A stretch of DNA of 64,000 nt, taken from Pseudomonas sp. KU26590 (GTDB lineage Bacteria > Pseudomonadota > Gammaproteobacteria > Pseudomonadales > Pseudomonadaceae). The notes under the pieces are model-generated. The model had not been told where the DNA came from, did not search any database, and saw only the letters and a list, made by a program, of their open reading frames with translations. A program made the translations under genes and the position numbers. Positions within the stretch are counted from its first letter, which is position 1. Every line of letters begins with the position of its first letter. The stretch covers positions 2,633,501 through 2,697,500 of the forward strand of contig NZ_CP110644.1 in the NCBI RefSeq assembly GCF_026153515.1, read 5' to 3'. Positions 46,210-55,274 of this stretch are shown piece by piece.

Positions 46210-47226
46210 ATGCAGGCGCAATTGATCGCGCTCGACTGGGGTACGACATCCCTTCGCGCGTATCGACTCGGCGAACACGGCCGGGTACTGGAACAACGTT
46301 CGCTCAGCGCGGGCATCATGCAGCTGCCATCGACACCCCGTTCGATCGGCGGGCAGCAGGTTTCCAACGGATTCGAGCTGGCGTTTGACGAAGCCTGCGG
46401 CGACTGGCTCGACGCCGAACCAACGCTGCCGGTGATCGCCTGCGGCATGGTCGGCAGCGCCCAGGGCTGGCGCGAGGCGGTCTATCAGCAGACGCCCGCC
46501 AGCGTTGCAGCCCTCAGCTCTGCGCTGGTCACGGTGCGCAGCGTGCGCGGCGTCGACATTCACATCATTCCCGGCATCCTGCAGCGTTCCGAGCTGCCCA
46601 ACGTGATGCGCGGCGAAGAAACCCAAGTCCTCGGCATTCTCGACTCGCTGACCGCCAGCGAAGCCGCCAAACCCCTGTTGATCGGCCTGCCCGGCAGCCA
46701 CTCGAAGTGGGTGAGGGCGGTGGACGGCCGGATCGAGCATTTCGATACCTTCATGACCGGTGAGGTCTACGCCGCGCTGTCCAGTCATACCATTCTCGGC
46801 CGTACGATGCAGCGCAGCGACACCTTCGACGCTGAAGCGTTTGACCGAGGCGTGGGGGTGTCGCGGTCGGCCAACGGCGCGGCGGGTCCGCTGTCGACCA
46901 TCTTCAGCTGCCGCACGCTCGGTTTGACCGGCGTACTGTCCGGCACCGCTCAATCCGATTACCTGTCCGGCCTGTTGATCGGCCACGAGATCGTCGCGCT
47001 GGCGCAACTGCTGCGCCAGACCGACGCGCAGCTGCCTGCCGTGATCCTTGTCGGCAGCGACGCCCTGATCGCACGCTATCAGCGCGCCCTCGATGCCAAC
47101 GGTTTTGCCCAGGTGACCCCGGCGGAGCAGGCCACCGAGCGTGGCCTCTGGCAGGTCGCGGTGCAGGCCGGTCTGATTCAATCATCCTCTTCGGCCGCTG
47201 CCCGGCCCCTTCACGTAGAGAACTGA
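46210..47226 (+). CDS. dgoK: 2-dehydro-3-deoxygalactonokinase
   Basis: A 338-residue sugar-acid kinase of the DgoK family. It phosphorylates 2-keto-3-deoxy-D-galactonate at position 6. The phosphate-binding start is IALDWGTTSLRAY, followed by IACGMVGSAQGWREA and LLIGLPGSHSKWV. The first gene of the galactonate operon; dgoA begins 2 bp after its stop. Confidence 0.94.
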   Translation: MQAQLIALDWGTTSLRAYRLGEHGRVLEQRSLSAGIMQLPSTPRSIGGQQVSNGFELAFDEACGDWLDAEPTLPVIACGMVGSAQGWREAVYQQTPASVAALSSALVTVRSVRGVDIHIIPGILQRSELPNVMRGEETQVLGILDSLTASEAAKPLLIGLPGSHSKWVRAVDGRIEHFDTFMTGEVYAALSSHTILGRTMQRSDTFDAEAFDRGVGVSRSANGAAGPLSTIFSCRTLGLTGVLSGTAQSDYLSGLLIGHEIVALAQLLRQTDAQLPAVILVGSDALIARYQRALDANGFAQVTPAEQATERGLWQVAVQAGLIQSSSSAAARPLHVEN

Positions 47227-47227
47227 C

Positions 47228-47863
47228 ATGCTCAAGCAAGCCCTCGTGCAAAACGGTCTGGTCGCGATTCTGCGCGGCCTGCGCCCCGAAGAAGCGCCGG
47301 CCATTGGTGATGTCCTGTACACCGCCGGTTTCCGCGTCATCGAAGTACCGCTCAATTCCCCGCAGCCGTACGACAGCATCCGCCTGCTGCGTCAGAGCCT
47401 GCCCGCCGATTGCCTGATCGGAGCGGGCACGGTGCTGACGCCGGAGCAAGTGCGCCAGGTCAAGGAAGCCGGCGGCCAGGTCATCGTCATGCCCCACAGT
47501 GATCCGAAGGTGCTGCGGGCGGCCAAGGCCGAAGGCCTGTTCCTGTCCCCGGGCGTGGCGACGCCGACCGAAGCCTTTGCCGCGCTGGCCGAAGGCGCCG
47601 ACGTGCTGAAGATGTTCCCGGCCGAGCAAATGGGCCCGGCGGTGGTCAAGGCCTGGCTGGCGGTATTGCCGGCCGGCACGGCGCTGATTCCGGTCGGGGG
47701 CATTACCCCGGACAACATGAAAGTCTTCCTCGACGCCGGCGTCTCCGGTTTCGGCCTGGGTTCGGGCCTGTTCAAGCCGGGCATGAGCGCCGATGACGTC
47801 GCCAAGAGCGCCAAGGCCTACGTGGACGCCTGGAACCAGCACAAGCCTGCAAACAATCAGTGA
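47228..47863 (+). CDS. dgoA: 2-dehydro-3-deoxy-6-phosphogalactonate aldolase
   Basis: A 211-residue class-I aldolase of the KDPG/KDPGal family. It splits 6-phospho-2-keto-3-deoxygalactonate into pyruvate and glyceraldehyde 3-phosphate. The catalytic Glu is in RVIEVPLNSP, the Schiff-base Lys in ADVLKMFPAE (about residue 126), and the phosphate site is PVGGITPDN. It is tightly linked to dgoK. Confidence 0.94.
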   Translation: MLKQALVQNGLVAILRGLRPEEAPAIGDVLYTAGFRVIEVPLNSPQPYDSIRLLRQSLPADCLIGAGTVLTPEQVRQVKEAGGQVIVMPHSDPKVLRAAKAEGLFLSPGVATPTEAFAALAEGADVLKMFPAEQMGPAVVKAWLAVLPAGTALIPVGGITPDNMKVFLDAGVSGFGLGSGLFKPGMSADDVAKSAKAYVDAWNQHKPANNQ

Positions 47864-47945
47864 TCCACCCGCTCGTTGCGCCATCGAGGCTGTGTTTTTG
47901 AGCAGTGCGCGAACAGCATGTGTTTTTGAATAAGAGAGACAAGAC

Positions 47946-49094
47946 ATGAAAATCACGAAACTCACGACGTACATCGTTCCGCCGCGCTGGTGCTTCCTGA
48001 AAGTCGAGACCGACCAGGGCGTCACCGGTTGGGGCGAACCTGTGGTCGAAGGCCGCGCCCACACCGTGGCTGCCGCGGTTGAGGAACTGTCCGACTATTT
48101 GATCGGCAAAGACCCGCGCAACATCGAAGACATCTGGACCGTGCTGTATCGCGGCGGCTTCTACCGAGGCGGCGCCATTCACATGAGCGCGCTGGCGGGT
48201 ATCGACCAAGCGCTGTGGGACATCAAGGGCAAGGCGCTGGGCGTGTCGGTCAGCGACCTGCTCGGCGGCCAGGTGCGCGACAAGATTCGGGTGTATTCGT
48301 GGATCGGTGGCGACCGTCCGGCTGACACCGCGCGTGCGGCGAAAGAAGCGGTGGAGCGTGGCTTCACTGCGGTGAAAATGAACGGCACCGAAGAGCTGCA
48401 GTTCCTCGACACCTTCGACAAGGTCGATCTGGCCCTCGCCAACGTCGCCGCGGTACGCGATGCCGTGGGCCCGAACGTGGGGATCGGCGTCGACTTCCAC
48501 GGTCGCGTGCACAAGCCGATGGCCAAAGTCCTGATGAAAGAGCTGGACCCGTACAAGCTGATGTTCATCGAAGAGCCAGTGCTCAGCGAGAACTACGAAG
48601 CGCTGAAGGAACTGGCGCCGTTGACCAGCACGCCGATTGCCCTGGGCGAGCGTTTGTTCTCCCGCTGGGATTTCAAGCGCGTGTTGAGCGAAGGCTACGT
48701 CGACATCATCCAGCCGGATGCTTCCCACGCCGGCGGTATCACCGAAACCCGCAAGATCGCCAACATGGCCGAAGCCTATGACGTGGCGCTGGCCCTGCAT
48801 TGCCCGCTGGGCCCGATCGCGCTGGCCGCGTGCCTGCAACTGGACGCCGTTTGCTACAACGCGTTCATTCAGGAGCAGAGCCTGGGCATTCACTACAACG
48901 AAAGCAACGACCTGCTCGACTACATCAAAAACCCGGAAGTCTTCGACTACGACAAGGGCATGGTGAAGATCCCGAACGGCCCCGGCCTGGGCATCGAGAT
49001 CAACGAAGAGTACGTCAAGGAACGCGCCGCCATCGGCCACCGCTGGCGCAACCCGATCTGGCGCCACGCCGACGGCAGCTTTGCCGAGTGGTGA
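47946..49094 (+). CDS. dgoD: D-galactonate dehydratase
   Basis: A 382-residue enolase-superfamily dehydratase that removes water from D-galactonate to give 2-keto-3-deoxy-galactonate. Typical sequences: [23 protein letters not shown] at the start, the metal ligands in [19 protein letters not shown] and [12 protein letters not shown], and the catalytic His in [13 protein letters not shown]. It lies 82 bp after dgoA with a GAGAGA ribosome site. Confidence 0.95.
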   Translation: MKITKLTTYIVPPRWCFLKVETDQGVTGWGEPVVEGRAHTVAAAVEELSDYLIGKDPRNIEDIWTVLYRGGFYRGGAIHMSALAGIDQALWDIKGKALGVSVSDLLGGQVRDKIRVYSWIGGDRPADTARAAKEAVERGFTAVKMNGTEELQFLDTFDKVDLALANVAAVRDAVGPNVGIGVDFHGRVHKPMAKVLMKELDPYKLMFIEEPVLSENYEALKELAPLTSTPIALGERLFSRWDFKRVLSEGYVDIIQPDASHAGGITETRKIANMAEAYDVALALHCPLGPIALAACLQLDAVCYNAFIQEQSLGIHYNESNDLLDYIKNPEVFDYDKGMVKIPNGPGLGIEINEEYVKERAAIGHRWRNPIWRHADGSFAEW

Positions 49095-49136
49095 TTGAGG
49101 TGATTGCAGCGTGCTGACTGACAGGCGCTGAACCCA

Positions 49137-49353
49137 TAGGAGTCGGCTCGTCGGCGAACGCGGTGGGTCAGGCGCTGCGTTGGTGAATGATGAATTGCGT
49201 TCGCCAGCAAGCCGGCTCCTACAGGGCGGTGTTCATGCCCCTGCATGTTGATCGTTCCCGCGCTCTGCGTGGGAATGCATCTCCCGACGCTCCGCGTCGA
49301 CCGGCAGACACGGAGCGTCGGGGCGTTGTTACCACGCAGAGCGTGGGACCAAT
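49137..49353. repeat. REPIN (family ii) and multi-hairpin family iv inside the dgo operon
   Basis: A family-ii pair at 49137-49223 (left arm altered to gtcggctcgtcggcg) and a family-iv unit at 49250-49353. They fill the 332-bp gap between dgoD and dgoT, so they would be transcribed with the operon. Confidence 0.8.
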
Positions 49354-49426
49354 CACATCACCAATCAATTAACACACGAAACACAAAACTCCAGACCTCA
49401 GATAACCATAAAAAGAGGCACTTCCC

Positions 49427-50740
49427 ATGCGCACACAGACTGTTCCGCAAGCGCGGGCGACCACGGCCACGCCGACCCGCAAACGCTTTTTCATCATGGT
49501 GCTGCTGTTCATCACCGTGGTGATCAACTACCTCGACCGCAGCAACCTGTCCATCGCCGCGCCCGCACTGACCAGCGAGCTGGGCATCGACCCGGTGCAC
49601 GTCGGCCTGATCTTCTCCGCGTTCGGCTGGACCTACGCCGCCATGCAGCTGCCCGGCGGCTGGCTGGTGGATCGCGTACCGCCGCGCATCCTCTACACCG
49701 TAGCGCTGGCGTTGTGGTCCATCGCGACCATCTTCCTCGGCTTCGTCGGCAGCTTCATCGGACTGTTTATTTTGCGCATGGCCGTCGGCGCGCTGGAGGC
49801 CCCGGCCTATCCCATCAACAGCCGGGTCGTCACCGCCTGGTTCCCGGAAAAGGAACGCGCCACCGCCGTCGGCTTTTACACCTCCGGCCAATTCGTCGGC
49901 CTGGCGTTCCTGACGCCGGTGCTCGCGTGGCTGCAGAGCCGCTACGGCTGGCACATGGTGTTCGTGGCCACCGGTGGCGTCGGCGTGCTCTGGGCAGCAA
50001 TCTGGTACATGGTGTATCGCGAACCGCGTGACTTCAAAGGCATCAACCAGGGCGAGATCGACCTGATCAAGGACGGCGGCGGCCTGGTCGACATGCAGAC
50101 CGATGCCTCGAAACGCAAGAGCGGTTTCAGCTGGCAGGATCTGGGCATCGTGCTGACCAAGCGCAAGCTGTGGGGCATCTACCTGGGCCAGTTCTGCCTG
50201 AACTCGACGCTGTGGTTCTTCCTTACCTGGTTCCCGACCTATCTGGTCAAATACCGCGGCATGGACTTCATCAAGTCCGGCCTGCTGGCCTCGCTGCCGT
50301 TTCTCGCAGCGTTCGTCGGTGTGCTCTGTTCGGGGTTCTTCTCCGACTGGCTGATCCGTCGCGGCCACACCGTGGGTTTCGCGCGCAAGACGCCGATCAT
50401 CGCCGGGCTGTTGATCTCCACCTCGATCATCGGCGCCAACTACGTCGACTCGACCCCGCTGGTGATCGCCTTCCTCGCGCTGGCCTTCTTCGGCAACGGC
50501 CTGGCGTCGATCACCTGGTCACTGGTGTCGACCCTCGCCCCGGCGCGGCTGTTAGGGCTGACCGGCGGCACGTTCAACCTGATCGGCAACCTGGCGGCGA
50601 TCGCCACGCCGATCGTCATCGGCTTCCTGGCGTCGGGTGATTCCTTTGCGCCTGCGATCACCTACATTGCCGTTCTCGCGCTGCTCGGGGCGTTGTCCTA
50701 CATCCTCTTGGTGGGCAAGGTCGAACGCATCGAGGTGTAA
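49427..50740 (+). CDS. dgoT: D-galactonate MFS transporter (DgoT-like)
   Basis: A 437-residue major-facilitator transporter of the anion:cation symporter group with 12 helices. The first helix region reads VVINYLDRSNLSIAAPAL, followed by FGWTYAAMQLPGGWLVDR, both characteristic of sugar-acid (galactonate/glucarate) importers. The last 26 codons are duplicated with three base changes at 59777-59858, across the defence island. Galactonate as substrate is inferred from dgoKAD upstream. Confidence 0.9.
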   Translation: MRTQTVPQARATTATPTRKRFFIMVLLFITVVINYLDRSNLSIAAPALTSELGIDPVHVGLIFSAFGWTYAAMQLPGGWLVDRVPPRILYTVALALWSIATIFLGFVGSFIGLFILRMAVGALEAPAYPINSRVVTAWFPEKERATAVGFYTSGQFVGLAFLTPVLAWLQSRYGWHMVFVATGGVGVLWAAIWYMVYREPRDFKGINQGEIDLIKDGGGLVDMQTDASKRKSGFSWQDLGIVLTKRKLWGIYLGQFCLNSTLWFFLTWFPTYLVKYRGMDFIKSGLLASLPFLAAFVGVLCSGFFSDWLIRRGHTVGFARKTPIIAGLLISTSIIGANYVDSTPLVIAFLALAFFGNGLASITWSLVSTLAPARLLGLTGGTFNLIGNLAAIATPIVIGFLASGDSFAPAITYIAVLALLGALSYILLVGKVERIEV

Positions 50741-50742
50741 TG
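50661..50742 (+). repeat. 82-bp direct repeat, left copy (3' end of dgoT), island boundary
   Basis: Last 80 bp of the dgoT gene plus 2 bp. It matches 59777-59858 at 79 of 82 positions, and the flanks outside do not match. The pair brackets the island, as expected when DNA enters at a gene's 3' end and carries its own replacement end. Confidence 0.9.
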
Positions 50743-50945
50743 GCTCTGTCGATACGTAATGAGGCACGTCAATCACTTACCGTGTGACGAACCTTTACCT
50801 GAGTGCATTTCCTTGAGAGCTGCGCTCAGGGCGCATATTCACTATTTCCTGGAGTCGCAGATCGTTCGTGGGGTGTTGCTGCTGAAAGGGTCACCGAGAA
50901 TCACCTGGCCCGAGCGCTCTGGTAGGACCGTGGTTGAGAGTTTGT

Positions 50946-51338
50946 CTACATCAAAGAGAGCAACCTTTCGAGCTCGCGGTGTTCCCACGTGCTTAGCAGC
51001 TCCACCGGATCGGTACCGAACCGTTTGGAGGAGTCAAAGGTATAGGCACTGCCTTCCGGGTTGTAGCAGCTGTCGCAATAATCGAGTGTGTCGCAATCGT
51101 TGTAAAACGTGATCACCCACCCATCGGTTTCGACTGTCATCAGGCCGCAGTAAATTTCTACCCACGAGTGTTCGCCTATGCGGCGCATCGATCGCACCCC
51201 CAGGGCGATGTCCCGCAGGATTTGATAGGTTTCGCGCGCGGTGAGTGGGTTTGGAGACAAACGGATATACCTTCGTGGCTCTGGCTTTCGAGGACTAGGT
51301 GCAGGAAGTATTTTTGCTGGGGCATGCGGCGCAGGCAT
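50946..51338 (-). CDS. Small conserved Pseudomonas protein (DUF7693-like)
   Basis: A 130-residue soluble protein. After a Pro-rich N-terminus it has LTARETYQILRDIALGVRSMRRIG, WVEIYCG, then WVITFYNDCDTLDYCDSCYNPEG and a C-terminal STWEHRELERLL. This looks like the short DUF7693 family found in many Pseudomonas; that name is from memory. The function is unknown. The two D-Y-C-D-S-C cysteines could bind metal. GGAGG lies 11 bp before the ATG at 51338; a TTG with GAAGG about 26 codons in is an alternative. It is the first gene inside the island. Confidence 0.65.
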   Translation of the reverse strand: MPAPHAPAKILPAPSPRKPEPRRYIRLSPNPLTARETYQILRDIALGVRSMRRIGEHSWVEIYCGLMTVETDGWVITFYNDCDTLDYCDSCYNPEGSAYTFDSSKRFGTDPVELLSTWEHRELERLLSLM

Positions 51339-51377
51339 CGATTTGATAGCCTCCGTTCACCTTTTTGGAGAGTGTTC

Positions 51378-51587
51378 GTGGCTACCAACAACCAATCAAA
51401 GATGGCGGCTCGCTATGGTGAGCCAGATGCATCAGCGCTCCTCGCCTGGAACGATATCATCGATCAACTCCTCGACCATCGCAGCGTCCGCGCATTTACT
51501 GCCGAGGGCGCAAGCGTAGCGATGAGGTCGATTTGCCATGTGTCGGGTCTCGGCCTGATCGGCACCACGAAGGCATGGCGGAGTTAG
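51378..51587 (+). pseudogene. Truncated nitroreductase-family oxidoreductase, N-terminal remnant
   Basis: A GTG start with GGAG 7 bp upstream opens a 69-codon frame. Its first 45 or so residues (ARYGEPDASALLAWND, then LLDHRSVRAF) match the start of NADPH-dependent nitroreductase/flavin reductases, in which HRSVR binds FMN phosphate. After that the sequence loses the family pattern, and the rest of the expected 200 or more residues is missing. It is probably the remnant of a gene cut when the Shango operon or island was inserted. Confidence 0.6.
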
Positions 51588-51715
51588 GTGAGGGCGTGAG
51601 AGAGCGACGCTTGAAACGCGTTCGGACGTTCGAGTCGCCAAACTTCCCACCCTCGTTCACCTCAAGCACACACGCTATATCTTCAGCCATCGCCTTTAGT
51701 AATCGAGCACTAGCG

Positions 51716-54004
51716 CTAGTGAACGGTTGTGCTTTCAAACGTGCTTGCACCGTGAAGCCACCGAGTACTGAACAACGTTGCGAACTCGACCGCGCCTTTG
51801 AAGTTGAGCTGAGACGAGGCATAGGATTTCATGAGCAGCGAGCGGGGCAACGCCCAGTCCCATTTTTCCTTGATGAGATTCTCGACACCTTCCAGCAGTG
51901 ATTCGATATCGTCCGGATCCAGCTCAGCGATCTTGGCGAGCGCTTCAGCGACATTCTTTTGTGAGCCGCCAACCGACAACGCAAGGCCTGAGCTCTCGCA
52001 CGCCATTCCTACGTGGTTGAACATGAGTACCAGAGCGTCGTTGGTTTGATCGCCACGCCAGGTGACTAAATGAGTTTTCGAGTCAGAGCCATAGGTGAAT
52101 TCATCTACCAGCCCGAGTGATCTGAACGATTTACGGGCTTCGCTCAGCAACTCCTGTGCTTTGCTATCGATGAAGGGGCAGGGCGTCGTTTCGGTCAGTA
52201 CAGCGCGCATTTCCTCGCGGACATGATCGTGCACCATGGCACCTAGTCCATCGAATTGGGGTGGTTGACCGCCTCGGGCGGCAGTGACGACAATCACCTT
52301 TTTTTCGATATCGACATCGAGTACCCGCCATCGCCGGCCACCAAAGATAATGCGCTGGCCCTTCATCAGAGGCCGACTGACCGGTATTGAGCCAAGCGGT
52401 TTGCCTTCTCGAACAAGCCTGAACTCTTCATCGCTGGTGAAGGCGCTGTAGAACTCGTAGTGGTTGATGAGTCGTTCGCCGATCTCTCCTGGAAGCAACA
52501 GGCCTGAGCTGTCTTGCACGATCAGTTTCTTCTCGCCGAGACCTTTCAGCAGAGAGAAGAAGTCAGTCTTGGAAATGCTCTTGAATGTCCCGCTTCCGAC
52601 AAGACCACCCCACAGTTGTGCAGCGCTGGCGCCTCCTTGCTGTGCGATCACTGACAGAATCTGTTGCACCAGAGTCGAGGCGTGCAAACCCTCAGCCCTG
52701 GGCGGCTCGAACCAGTTGCCTATCAGCAGCCTGATCATCGCGATAGTTTGGACGAGGTTCTGGCGTAGCAGGTCTGACAATAATGATTGGTCAGTCAGCT
52801 CCCGTTCCTGACAGTAGGCCCGGAGAGTGGCGGGTTCGTCGTTGCGGCGGCCTGACCTGCCCAGGCGTTGGCGCAGGCTCGCAACTGATGGAGGCGAACC
52901 TATCTGGACAACAGTCTTGATGTTGCCGATGTCTATGCCAAGCTCCAGGGTAGTGGTGCAGACCGCGGTCGCCGGCGGTGTGCCTGCTTTGAGCGCACGC
53001 TCCGTGTCTTCTCGAAGGTCTTTCGAAAGGCTGCCGTGATGAGGCAGGAATTCGTTGGGCATACCGGTGATTTCACACAGCCGACGCAGGCGGTCTGCGT
53101 ACCACTCCACCTCCTGCCGACTGTTTGGGAAAACCAAGTTGTTACTGCCCCGCAGCACCTTGTACATGTGTGCGGCGATGGCATGCCTGGAGCCGGACTC
53201 GTCTTCTTCCTCCTCTTCTTCAGGGTTCTGATCAGGGTCGGCATTTGGTACGTCGACAGCACGCAACTTTTGCATCGGCGGCATCATGTAGCCGCGCACT
53301 TGCACCTGAAGATTCTGGCCAGATGATTTCGATTCAATCACCTGCACCCGCTCTGGATGCCCGGGCCTGAGAAACTCGCTCGCCAGCGACATGTCTCCCA
53401 GCGTGGCGGACAAGCCGACTCTCGGCAGGGTTTTTCCGGCTACAAGCTCGACTCGCTGCATCAATGACTGGAGCTGCTTGCCACGCTCGCTGCCAATGAA
53501 GGCATGCAGCTCGTCGACCACGATGTAACGCAGGTTCTGGAACAGGGCTATCAGGCTGGAGCCTCTGTTGACGAACAGCGCCTCAAGCGACTCTGGGGTG
53601 ATCAGCAAGACGCCATTAGGAGACTTGAGAAACGTATGTTTTTTGCTGGCAGACACATCGCCGTGCCATGCGACGACGGGAAGATCCAACTGCTCACAGA
53701 GTCGACTCAGCCTGTCCCATTGATCGTTGATGAGTGCCTTTAACGGGCTGATATAGAGGACGGCCCCGGCAGGGTCTTGGTGCTCCATCAGGTTAGTGAG
53801 GATGGGCAGGAATGCGGCCTCAGTCTTACCGGCAGCTGTTGAGGCGGCAATAATCACATCCCGATCAGCATCGACCAGCGCGGAAATTGCCCATTCCTGT
53901 GCGTCCCTTAACGCTGTCCATCCCTGAGCCCAGACCCACTGTTGAACGTCGGGGTGCAGGCGCTCGAAAGACGAGGATTCAGAGTTTGAAGGTTGTGAGC
54001 TCAT
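51716..54004 (-). CDS. sngC: Shango defence helicase SngC (Lhr-like DEAD/DEAH box)
   Basis: A 762-residue superfamily-2 helicase. Motif I ASTAAGKT (54-61), Ia YISPLKALINDQ, II DELH (164-167), III SAT (199-201), IV FPNSRQEVEW, V TTTLELGIDIG, VI QRLGRSGRR (379-387). A run of six Glu (about 262-267) lies between the two RecA-like domains, and the C-terminal half is Lhr-like. In Shango anti-phage systems a TerB-domain protein, an ATPase and a helicase act together; this is the third gene, overlapping the ATPase gene by 26 bp. All ATPase motifs are intact. BREX type 2 helicases are related, but no other BREX gene is present. Confidence 0.88.
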   Translation of the reverse strand: MSSQPSNSESSSFERLHPDVQQWVWAQGWTALRDAQEWAISALVDADRDVIIAASTAAGKTEAAFLPILTNLMEHQDPAGAVLYISPLKALINDQWDRLSRLCEQLDLPVVAWHGDVSASKKHTFLKSPNGVLLITPESLEALFVNRGSSLIALFQNLRYIVVDELHAFIGSERGKQLQSLMQRVELVAGKTLPRVGLSATLGDMSLASEFLRPGHPERVQVIESKSSGQNLQVQVRGYMMPPMQKLRAVDVPNADPDQNPEEEEEEDESGSRHAIAAHMYKVLRGSNNLVFPNSRQEVEWYADRLRRLCEITGMPNEFLPHHGSLSKDLREDTERALKAGTPPATAVCTTTLELGIDIGNIKTVVQIGSPPSVASLRQRLGRSGRRNDEPATLRAYCQERELTDQSLLSDLLRQNLVQTIAMIRLLIGNWFEPPRAEGLHASTLVQQILSVIAQQGGASAAQLWGGLVGSGTFKSISKTDFFSLLKGLGEKKLIVQDSSGLLLPGEIGERLINHYEFYSAFTSDEEFRLVREGKPLGSIPVSRPLMKGQRIIFGGRRWRVLDVDIEKKVIVVTAARGGQPPQFDGLGAMVHDHVREEMRAVLTETTPCPFIDSKAQELLSEARKSFRSLGLVDEFTYGSDSKTHLVTWRGDQTNDALVLMFNHVGMACESSGLALSVGGSQKNVAEALAKIAELDPDDIESLLEGVENLIKEKWDWALPRSLLMKSYASSQLNFKGAVEFATLFSTRWLHGASTFESTTVH

Positions 54005-55274
54005 CGTCCGCCTCGATGCTTAAATCCTGCTTGCCGCCATCATCCTGGGCAATCTGAACGGCCCCCACCAAGGCACGCCAGTCCGCTCCAGGGTTCTGCT
54101 CCAGCACCGCGAGCAGGTTGATGAAGGCTGTGATGGTTGTGCGTGGAGTGCGGAAGTAGGCCTCACCCAACCGTTGGTTACAGTGCGCCATGAACGAAGG
54201 GATTGCCTCGTCAGGCATCAGGTATTTTCCCGGGTCACCATAGGCATAGACGTTACGCAGCTTTTGAAGCAGTACGTAGAAGTCTTCCGGGGTGAGGCTG
54301 CTCAGGCGGATGACCGGCCCGGACAGGTCGATCAAGCCAGATTTGGCAAACGTGTTTTCGGCAAGCCGGGATTGCAAAGCGGGGTAGCTGTAAAGTCCGC
54401 GCCGGGTGTCCATCAGAAACTCAGGCGTACCGCCGAGGACGAAGCCAAGGCCCTCGGTCGAGCCTTGTAGGGAGTCGTTCAGAATCCGCAAGATCTGCTC
54501 GTAGTTGGCGTTGCGTGCCTGAGTGTTCGCGAGCTTGTATAGATTGACGAGCTCGTCCAGGCAAATCATGAGGCCGCCGAACCCCGCCAGGCGTACGAAC
54601 CGCGACAGCAACTTCAGCTGATCGTAGACCGATGCGTCATCAATGATGGTTCGGACACCGAGCGCCGCACGTGCATCTGTCCTGGTAGTGAATTCGCCTC
54701 GAAGCCACCGGATGGCATCCGCCTTGAGTTGCTCGTTGCCTTGTTCAAACCCTTGGCAATACTTGGCAATGACGTCAGCGAAGTCGTAGCCGTTTACCAT
54801 CTCAGTGAGATCGGCGAGGAATTCTCTAATAACGACTTCGCTCTCGACGCCCCGAGTTTTCGCTTCCGATTTAGCCTGAGAAATGAATTTTTCTACGATA
54901 CCCTGCAGCGCACCACCGTCCGGTTTCGTCCGGGTGGACATGTTTTTAGCAAGCTCTGCATACAGTGAGCGTGCCTGTCCGCCTGAGGCATGCAGACGGC
55001 GATCCGGGTTCAAATCGGCGTGCATTGTGACCAGCTTTCGCTCCATCGCAATGCCCCGGACGAGGTTGAGGAAGAAGGTTTTCCCGGCCCCATATTCGCC
55101 TACCACAATCCTGAAGGCGGAGCCGCCGTCAGCGAGTCGATCTATGTCTTTCAGAAGGGCGTCCAGTTCACCCGCTCGACCCACCTGAATAAGATGCTGG
55201 CCCGCACGAGGGACTACACCGGCTCGCAATGACTGGATGACCGCATCGCGATCCTTTGGGCGTATCGTGCTCAT
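53979..55274 (-). CDS. sngB: Shango defence ATPase SngB (DUF2791-like P-loop protein)
   Basis: A 431-residue P-loop ATPase. Walker A is GEYGAGKT (59-66) and Walker B LMICLDEL (235-242), followed by the GGTPEFLMDTRRGLYSYPAL region of the BrxD/DUF2791 type, with an arginine-rich sensor-like part. It is the middle gene of the operon: the start overlaps sngA by 4 bp, and the end overlaps sngC by 26 bp. It probably couples ATP use to the helicase during phage infection; the mechanism is not known from sequence. Confidence 0.88.
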   Translation of the reverse strand: MSTIRPKDRDAVIQSLRAGVVPRAGQHLIQVGRAGELDALLKDIDRLADGGSAFRIVVGEYGAGKTFFLNLVRGIAMERKLVTMHADLNPDRRLHASGGQARSLYAELAKNMSTRTKPDGGALQGIVEKFISQAKSEAKTRGVESEVVIREFLADLTEMVNGYDFADVIAKYCQGFEQGNEQLKADAIRWLRGEFTTRTDARAALGVRTIIDDASVYDQLKLLSRFVRLAGFGGLMICLDELVNLYKLANTQARNANYEQILRILNDSLQGSTEGLGFVLGGTPEFLMDTRRGLYSYPALQSRLAENTFAKSGLIDLSGPVIRLSSLTPEDFYVLLQKLRNVYAYGDPGKYLMPDEAIPSFMAHCNQRLGEAYFRTPRTTITAFINLLAVLEQNPGADWRALVGAVQIAQDDGGKQDLSIEADDELTTFKL

